DNA from: UBA791 sp963602355
Lineage (GTDB): Bacteria > Cyanobacteriota > Vampirovibrionia > Gastranaerophilales > Gastranaerophilaceae
DNA: 6,719 nucleotides
Direction of reading: 5' to 3'
Assembly: GCA_963602355.1 (NCBI GenBank)
Contig: CAVCIU010000066.1
Location: 1-6,719 of the forward strand
Positions 1 through 3,672 of the stretch are shown here, one piece after another. Numbering within the stretch: position 1 is the stretch's first letter; every line of letters starts with the position of its first letter. Both the position numbers and the translations under genes were made by a program. The notes under the pieces were generated by a model, which worked only from the letters and a program-made list of their open reading frames with translations, searched no databases and was not told the DNA's origin.

Positions 1-7
1 AAAAATC

Positions 8-247
8 TTAACCGATTAATCTATCATCGTCAGCTTCAGCTGCTTTAACCATGATAGCATGTTCAACTGGATTTTCTTTTTTGTATGAATTATCAAAATA
101 TTCATCAAAACCAAAGTCTTCACGAGATTTTTTTGCTTGAGTTTCATCAACAAGTTTTTTTGCTAATTCAGCAATTTCATAAACAAGTTGGTAACGGTTT
201 TCTGTGTTCTCGTTTAAATCCCATGCAACTTTAATAATTTGATCCAT
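8..247 (-). CDS. rpoZ: RNA polymerase omega subunit (RpoZ-like), 79 aa
   Basis: Small acidic protein resembling the omega subunit, which binds the beta-prime C-terminus and helps assemble and stabilise RNA polymerase. The visible signature is NRYQLVYEIAELAKKL near residues 17-32, matching the family's N-R-[FY]-x-L-V helix followed by A-x-x-A-x-x-L, and NPVEHAIMVKAAEADDDRLIG at the C-terminus, matching the usual [KN]-P-V-x-x-A-[LI]-x-E-[IA] segment. The length suits the family. An in-frame GTG lies two codons upstream (251-253), but it falls inside the SD sequence GAGAGGTG, so the ATG at 245-247 is preferred. The gene has its own promoter and is divergent from the response regulator. It is more divergent than proteobacterial omega, so the call rests on two short motifs; a small unrelated helical protein is the alternative. 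Confidence 0.72.
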   Translation of the reverse strand: MDQIIKVAWDLNENTENRYQLVYEIAELAKKLVDETQAKKSREDFGFDEYFDNSYKKENPVEHAIMVKAAEADDDRLIG

Positions 248-275
248 ATACACCTCTCATATAACCTACGAGTTA

Positions 276-304
276 ATCATATAACATAATCTAAAATTTC
301 GCAA
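276..304 (-). promoter_or_regulatory. Sigma70-type promoter for rpoZ
   Basis: On the minus strand, TTGCGA (299-304) and TATGAT (276-281) are separated by exactly 17 nt. They match the TTGACA and TATAAT consensus at 4 of 6 and 5 of 6 positions. The expected start point near 268-270 gives a leader of about 22 nt containing the SD GAGAGGTG ahead of the ATG. Spacing and position are both ideal, but no transcript data are available. Confidence 0.6.
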
Positions 305-343
305 GCATTTATTATAAAAGATTAAATTACTAATGAAATTAAT

Positions 344-395
344 ACTAGCCGAATGGCTAATCAAAAACTAGCCACTCTGCTAATTCTACTTAGCC
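344..395. promoter_or_regulatory. Operator-like repeats upstream of the response regulator
   Basis: Two 18-bp repeats, ACTAGCC-N5-GCTAAT, lie at 344-361 and 367-384, offset by 23 bp. Each is an imperfect inverted repeat (TAGCC/GGCTA in the first, TAGC/GCTA in the second). A third half-site, TTAGCC, follows at 390-395, 22 bp further on. The spacing of about two helical turns places all copies on one face of the DNA. The second copy covers the -35 position of the candidate promoter whose -10 is at 402-407. Binding by the adjacent NarL-type regulator (autoregulation) is an inference. Confidence 0.5.
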
Positions 396-407
396 TGCAA
401 ATATAAT
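379..407 (+). promoter_or_regulatory. Candidate promoter of the response regulator
   Basis: A perfect TATAAT at 402-407 is preceded 17 nt upstream by GCTAAT (379-384), a very poor -35. A strong -10 without a -35, overlapped by repeated operator-like sites, is what an activator-dependent promoter often looks like. The start would be near 413-415, giving a leader of about 68 nt. A palindromic TTTAATTAAA (407-416) overlaps the start region. Confidence 0.45.
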
Positions 408-481
408 TTAATTAAACTGTGAAAAGAAAATACACTAGCATTTACCACAATAAGATAGAGAAGTGAAAGGACATAACGAAT

Positions 482-1159
482 ATGGTAGCAGTAGAAACAG
501 ATACAATTTCAGTTGTAATAATAGAGGATTTTAAATTAACAAGAGTAGGACTTAGATGCGCATTAAATTCTAACGAAGATATAGAAGTTATTGGAGAAAG
601 CGAAAACGCAAGCGACGGTTTATCAATAATTGAAAAACAAATGCCAGATGTTGTTTTAATGGACTTAGGTTTGCCAGATATGAATGGTATTGAAGCGACA
701 ATTAAAGTAAAAGAACTTAATCCAGATGTCAAAGTAATTGCACTAACTTCTCACGATAGAGAGGAAGAAGTTGTTGCAGCATTAAGTTCTGGCGCAACAG
801 CATACTGTTTAAAAGATATTGACCCACATAAACTTGCAGATGTTGTAAGAGATGTAGCAACAGGTGTTTGTTGGCTTGACCCAGAAATTGCCCAAATGGC
901 TCTTAACGCATTTCCAAAAGTAGATAACGTAGGACTTTTACCAAGTAGAGCAAATGACGAAAACAGAGTTCCATTAACAGAAAGAGAATTTGAAGTTTTA
1001 AAACATTTAGTTTCAGGTAAAAGTAATACAGAAATTGCAAAAGAATTAATCGTAAGTGTTCACACCGCAAAAGCACATGTTTGTTCTATTTTACAAAAGA
1101 TGTGCGTAAACGACAGAGTCCAAGCAGCTGTTAAAGCAGTGAAAGAAGGACTAGTATAG
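482..1159 (+). CDS. NarL/LuxR-family two-component response regulator, 225 aa
   Basis: Phosphorylation-controlled DNA-binding transcription factor acting in the cytoplasm. Residues 9-130 form a receiver domain: acidic pair E15-D16, phosphoacceptor D61 in LMDLGLPDMNG, switch residue T89 in ALTS, and K111 in the CLKD loop. After a linker (about 145-163), residues 164-225 form a LuxR-type helix-turn-helix: PLTEREFEVLKHLVSGKSN, EIAKEL, and recognition helix SVHTAKAHVCSILQKM. The ending NDRVQAAVKAVKEGLV resembles cyanobacterial NarL-type regulators. All catalytic residues are present, so it should be phosphorylatable, but no histidine kinase gene is in the window. AAAGGA (466-471) sits 10 nt before the ATG. 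The target is unknown; the repeats at 344-395 are candidate sites. Its stop codon abuts a repeat element. Confidence 0.93.
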   Translation: MVAVETDTISVVIIEDFKLTRVGLRCALNSNEDIEVIGESENASDGLSIIEKQMPDVVLMDLGLPDMNGIEATIKVKELNPDVKVIALTSHDREEEVVAALSSGATAYCLKDIDPHKLADVVRDVATGVCWLDPEIAQMALNAFPKVDNVGLLPSRANDENRVPLTEREFEVLKHLVSGKSNTEIAKELIVSVHTAKAHVCSILQKMCVNDRVQAAVKAVKEGLV

Positions 1160-1251
1160 CGCGAGTGAGCAGAGGCTGGAGCGCTTTTGCAAAAGTTGAT
1201 AAAACTATTTTGCAAAACGCGGAATTGCCGTTTAGCGCGAACGAGCAAGAC
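1159..1251. repeat. Composite intergenic repeat, unit 1
   Basis: The unit has a left arm GCGCGAGTGAGCAGAGG (1159-1175), a central hairpin (1181-1220) and a right arm GCGCGAACGAGCAAGAC (1235-1251) preceded by CCGTTTA. The hairpin is GCG, then the palindrome TTTTGCAAAA (1185-1194), GTT, a short loop, AAC, a second TTTTGCAAAA (1208-1217) and CGC, interrupted only by a bulged C and a bulged TA. The two arms are related direct repeats (GCGCGA-RY-GAGCA). Unit 2 follows immediately with the same arms but a different hairpin. No open reading frame with coding character is present, and GC is higher than in the flanking genes. Confidence 0.75.
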
Positions 1252-1347
1252 GCGCGAGTGAGCAGAGGGCGAAGACTTGAAGATTTTGAAAAATGAAATT
1301 TTTAAAAATCTTCAATCGTAGACCCGTGTAACGCGAACGAGCAAGAC
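1252..1347. repeat. Composite intergenic repeat, unit 2
   Basis: The left arm (1252-1268) is identical over 17 nt to that of unit 1. The right arm (1331-1347) differs from unit 1 at one position and is preceded by CCGTGTA against CCGTTTA. The central hairpin (1277-1315) is TTGAAGATTTT / AAAATCTTCAA, 11 perfect pairs, then a G/A mismatch, six more pairs (AAAAAT/ATTTTT) and a GAA loop. The insert sequence is unrelated to unit 1 although its length (62 against 59 nt) and its folding are alike. It has no U-tract, so it does not look like a plain terminator. Confidence 0.75.
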
Positions 1348-1364
1348 AGCCATAATTACGAAAA

Positions 1365-1404
1365 AATCTAAATATTATTTAGATTGCTTCGCTTTGCTCG
1401 CAAT
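1365..1404. repeat. Hairpin plus REP-like palindrome
   Basis: AATCTAAAT (1365-1373) and ATTTAGATT (1377-1385) form a perfect 9-bp stem with a 3-nt loop. The right arm overlaps ATTGC (1383-1387), which pairs with GCAAT (1400-1404) around TTCGCTTTGCTC. The reverse complement, ATTGCGAGCAAAGCGAAGC, is the type of short palindromic intergenic repeat found in many bacterial genomes; that resemblance is from memory, not a search. The downstream stretch to 1428 is A-rich. No good promoter for the ferritin-like gene is seen here. Confidence 0.55.
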
Positions 1405-1441
1405 AACAAAAAAATAAATAAAATAAACAAGGAGAAACCAC

Positions 1442-1747
1442 ATGCCAGAATTTGCAACCCCTCATAGTGTAAAATCATCAGAAAAATTATTAACTCAAAG
1501 TGAAACAATAAGAGCAATCAGATTTGCTATTGCTTCAGAATATGAAGCTATTCAAATTTATGAAGAAATTATCGAGGCTATTGAAAATAAAAAAGCTATA
1601 AAACTAATAGAAGAAGTTATAGAGGACGAAAAAGTCCATGTCGGAAACTTTATGCAACTTCTAAAAATCCTCAATCCTTCTGAAGAAAATTATTATAGAG
1701 AAGGTTATAAAGAAGCTCTCGAAATCTTAAACGACGATAAAAAATAA
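1442..1747 (+). CDS. Encapsulated-ferritin-like (EncFtn-type) protein, 101 aa
   Basis: Short two-helix ferritin-like protein of the type whose dimers build a di-iron ferroxidase site and which normally sits inside an encapsulin nanocompartment. The first helix carries E33, E35 and Y40 (ASEYEAIQIY); the second carries E63 and H66 (EDEKVHVGNFMQLL). The E-to-E spacing of 30 and E-x-x-H match the Rhodospirillum rubrum EncFtn iron ligands E32, E62 and H65. The tail KILNPSEENYYREGYKEA resembles the ferritin-like domain fused to the Pyrococcus furiosus capsid protein, and the MPEF start is common in this family. These comparisons are from memory. SD AAGGAG (1429-1434) lies 7 nt before the ATG. No encapsulin gene is next to it: a hairpin and a glycosyltransferase follow. 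The likely role is iron oxidation and storage, or peroxide protection. Confidence 0.82.
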   Translation: MPEFATPHSVKSSEKLLTQSETIRAIRFAIASEYEAIQIYEEIIEAIENKKAIKLIEEVIEDEKVHVGNFMQLLKILNPSEENYYREGYKEALEILNDDKK

Positions 1748-1779
1748 ACAATTACTCATTTTATATACTTTACAACAAT

Positions 1780-1833
1780 TTGACAAAACTCCTTATTTTA
1801 TACAAAATTGTGTAGAAAAAGGGGTTTTGTTGA
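1780..1833 (+). terminator. Long hairpin: terminator or leader structure before the glycosyltransferase
   Basis: Arms 1783-1803 and 1810-1830 pair along 21 nt with one A/A mismatch and three G-U pairs around a 6-nt AAAATT loop. Weaker pairs extend it to 1780-1833. The 3' side ends GGGGTTTTGTTG and the 5' side begins ACAAAACTCC, the A-tract/U-tract shape of an intrinsic terminator for the ferritin-like gene 33 nt upstream. It ends only 6-10 nt before the glycosyltransferase ATG, and its 3' arm contains the only SD-like stretch (AAGGGG, 1819-1824). The 5' edge also contains TTGACA (1780-1785), a perfect -35 word with only a weak CAAAAT 17 nt on. Termination is the simplest reading; control of the next gene is possible. 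Confidence 0.6.
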
Positions 1834-1839
1834 TAACTT

Positions 1840-2709
1840 ATGAAATGGTATTTTGCGTGTAATTCAGACTCAAAAGAATACGAACCGCTAATCAAAGCTG
1901 CGGTTACATCTGCAATACAAAATACAACTCTTAAACCTCATTTTATTTTTGATGGAGAACCTAATGAATTAACACAATGGCTTGAAGAAAAAGGAGTTGA
2001 AGTCATTTACCATAGAAGTAATTTGTATCCAATTTTAGAAAAAAAATACAAAGGAAACGAATTAAAAATAGCTTCTGGCGCATATTTAAGATGTGATATA
2101 CCTGTCATTGAAAAAGAAGATGATTACGTTCTTTACACAGATTGCGACGTAATCTTTTTAAAAAACGTCGAACTTCAAAAACCCGAATATTTTGCTTGCA
2201 CACCAGAGGTTGATAAAAACGACTGGAAAACTTTTAATACAGGCATTATGTTTATGAACGTCAAAAATTTGCGCAAATCATACAAATGTTTTTGTAGATT
2301 TATAAAATGGAACCTTTCAAGACTTATCACATGGGATCAAACTGCTTATCAACTTTATTATGGCAAAAAGAATACTCACCTTGATTTAAAATTCAACCAT
2401 AAACTTTACTGGGGAATTGACGAAAATGCTGTGATTTTACATTATCACGGCGCAAAACCAACGATGTTTTGTGATGAAAATTCAATAAAAAATATGGCAT
2501 ATTTTAACGGAATTTTATACAAGAAAAACCCAGAAAGTTATGAATATTATTTGAACTTATTCAAAGAATATTATCCAGAAATATCCTACAATACAGAAGG
2601 TATAGAAAAACTTAATCAAGGAATTTATCCAACGACAAAACCTCCGAAAAATCCGTTGAACGTTAGAATAAAAAACTTCATTAGAAAAAATATTCTAGCT
2701 AAGTTCTAA
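1840..2709 (+). CDS. GT8-like GT-A-fold glycosyltransferase, 289 aa
   Basis: Predicted nucleotide-sugar-dependent glycosyltransferase acting at the cytoplasmic side, probably in surface glycan synthesis (LPS, capsule or similar). GT8-type motifs appear in order: N-terminal strand MKWYFACNSDS, metal-binding D-x-D at D101-C-D103 in YTDCDVIF, NTG at 133-135 followed by IMFMN, TWDQTAY (D166-Q167), and the C-terminal HYHGAKP (201-207), equivalent to the H-x-G-x-K-P loop that closes over the diphosphate. There is no signal peptide or membrane segment, but a basic tail (RIKNFIRKNILAKF) could touch the membrane. Sugar and acceptor cannot be read from sequence. The ATG is forced, because an in-frame TAA lies at 1834-1836. 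No well-spaced SD is present, so translation may be weak or hairpin-controlled. The stop overlaps the convergent gene. Confidence 0.85.
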   Translation: MKWYFACNSDSKEYEPLIKAAVTSAIQNTTLKPHFIFDGEPNELTQWLEEKGVEVIYHRSNLYPILEKKYKGNELKIASGAYLRCDIPVIEKEDDYVLYTDCDVIFLKNVELQKPEYFACTPEVDKNDWKTFNTGIMFMNVKNLRKSYKCFCRFIKWNLSRLITWDQTAYQLYYGKKNTHLDLKFNHKLYWGIDENAVILHYHGAKPTMFCDENSIKNMAYFNGILYKKNPESYEYYLNLFKEYYPEISYNTEGIEKLNQGIYPTTKPPKNPLNVRIKNFIRKNILAKF

Positions 2710-3458
2710 CTCCAGATTGAGAATTCTCTTTTTGTGTCTTCAGATACTAATGACTTAGCTGATTCATATTCAGTACAAGCAGCACTATATTCTGTTTCCG
2801 CTTGTTTACTCTTTATTTGTAGAGCTTTTTCTTGCATAGAAAGCTTTTTAGACTCTGAATCATAGTAGTTTTGAGCTTCTTGTCTTGCAGCATCTCTTGC
2901 AGAAGTATCTATAGTTTGAATAGCAGAAGTTTGAGTCCAAGTTTCAGTACCACTAGTTTCTTCTACTTGTTGAATACCGATTGATGATAAATCAACTTGA
3001 GAACCATTTTTATAAATAGCTATACTTCCACTAATAAGAGCTTCAATTAAAGCTTCTGCATCTTTCTTAGCTTCTTCAATAGCATCGTTTACATCGTATG
3101 TATATGAAACTTTTCCATCTTCGCCAACTGTTTCAGTAGCAAGAGAATTTTTAGGAGCAATATCATAGCCCAATTCTTTTAACAAATTATAATCAATGTT
3201 AACACTATTAGAACCGTTAATAAGCTTCAAAGTATTGTAAGTACTTGAACTTGAACCACTTGTCGTATTGTAAGTTGTATTATAACCAACAGCTATATTA
3301 TTAGCTGCTTCAAGCATTTGGTTATATTTGATAGAAACATTATTAGATAAAGCAGTCATGACAATTTCTTCATTAGAATAACGCATGCACTTTAATTCAA
3401 GATCATGCATTCTTGATTGAAGAGTTAATAGTCTTGTATTTGCTACTGTTGTACCCAT
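2706..3458 (-). CDS. Hypothetical helix-variable-helix (coiled-coil) protein, 250 aa
   Basis: No named family recognised. Residues 1-56 look helical (NTRLLTLQSRMHDLELKCMR onward). Residues 58-77 are low complexity, rich in Thr, Ser, Asn and Tyr. Residues 78-125 look beta or irregular, 124-143 helical and acidic, 144-183 polar and Thr/Ser-rich, and 187-243 form a long charged helix with coiled-coil character (ARQEAQNYYDSESKKLSMQE onward). It has no Sec signal, no membrane segment and two cysteines (24 and 228). Conserved-looking helical ends around a variable middle are also the plan of flagellin and hook-associated proteins, but the termini do not match flagellin. The start MG-x-T-x-A-x-x-R-x-L-x-L resembles uncharacterised proteins I associate with gut Melainabacteria, from memory only. 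SD AAAGGA (3466-3471) lies 7 nt before the ATG, which fixes the start. It converges with the glycosyltransferase. Confidence 0.8.
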   Translation of the reverse strand: MGTTVANTRLLTLQSRMHDLELKCMRYSNEEIVMTALSNNVSIKYNQMLEAANNIAVGYNTTYNTTSGSSSSTYNTLKLINGSNSVNIDYNLLKELGYDIAPKNSLATETVGEDGKVSYTYDVNDAIEEAKKDAEALIEALISGSIAIYKNGSQVDLSSIGIQQVEETSGTETWTQTSAIQTIDTSARDAARQEAQNYYDSESKKLSMQEKALQIKSKQAETEYSAACTEYESAKSLVSEDTKREFSIWS

Positions 3459-3515
3459 TCATGTTTCCTTTCCTCTTCTAATGTCGGCATACTTTATACA
3501 GAACTTTAGGACTTA

Positions 3516-3539
3516 ATTTAGCCAAAACCCATGCTAAAT
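3516..3539. promoter_or_regulatory. Inverted repeat in the divergent spacer
   Basis: ATTTAGC (3516-3522) and GCTAAAT (3533-3539) are perfect 7-bp inverted halves separated by 10 bp, upstream of the coiled-coil gene on its promoter side. The core TTAGCC is also present at 390-395 in the response-regulator spacer, so the same protein might bind both. Half-site spacing differs (10 against 6 bp between TAGC and GCTA), which weakens the link. Confidence 0.35.
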
Positions 3540-3586
3540 CAATAATTCAACCTCATAAGTCGCATAAAATAAGCATTCATGAGACA

Positions 3587-3623
3587 TTGTAAATATTTGT
3601 AACAAAAATAACATCGATTTACA
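3587..3623. promoter_or_regulatory. TTGTAA direct repeat and TGTAAAT/ATTTACA inverted repeat upstream of comEC
   Basis: TTGTAA occurs at 3587-3592 and 3597-3602, exactly one helical turn apart. TGTAAAT (3588-3594) is matched by ATTTACA (3617-3623) as an inverted repeat with a 22-bp spacer. This lies in the 214-bp spacer (3459-3672) shared by two divergent genes and may be an operator. In such AT-rich DNA, chance is a real alternative. I see no RNA gene or small coding frame in the rest of the spacer. Confidence 0.3.
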
Positions 3624-3634
3624 TTACTTAACAC

Positions 3635-3664
3635 AGGACAAATCATTCAATACTTTTTTATAAA
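3635..3664 (+). promoter_or_regulatory. comEC: Candidate comEC promoter giving a leaderless mRNA
   Basis: TATAAA (3659-3664) lies 8 nt before the ATG at 3673, with AGGACA (3635-3640), 4 of 6 to consensus, 18 nt further upstream. Transcription would start at or within one or two bases of the ATG. Consistent with this, no SD is visible in the 20 nt before the start codon. The -10 word could be chance in an AT-rich spacer. Confidence 0.35.
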
Positions 3665-3672
3665 ATTGAATT

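Noticed and set aside
251..253. GTG start two codons upstream for the omega gene
   Set aside because: The GTG is part of the SD sequence GAGAGGTG, so the ATG at 245-247 is correctly spaced and preferred.
442..732. Minus-strand open frame across the regulator start, and other antisense frames at 1060-1248, 4034-4270 and 5796-6110
   Set aside because: They lie opposite well-supported coding genes or repeat DNA, lack SD sites and have protein sequences without recognisable domains.
1159..1347. CRISPR array
   Set aside because: Arms recur only twice each, alternate between two related types, and frame hairpin inserts of about 60 nt that are themselves palindromic. There are no cas genes.
1159..1347. 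Integron attC sites or inverted-repeat MITE
   Set aside because: The outer arms are direct repeats, not inverted ones. No integrase or target-site duplication is visible.
1394..1424. Promoter for the ferritin-like gene (TTGCTC with TAAAAT)
   Set aside because: The spacer would be 19 nt and the start would fall inside the SD, leaving no usable leader.
2706..3458. Flagellin or hook-associated protein assignment
   Set aside because: Only the overall helix-variable-helix plan fits. The conserved N- and C-terminal flagellin residues are not present and no flagellar gene is nearby.
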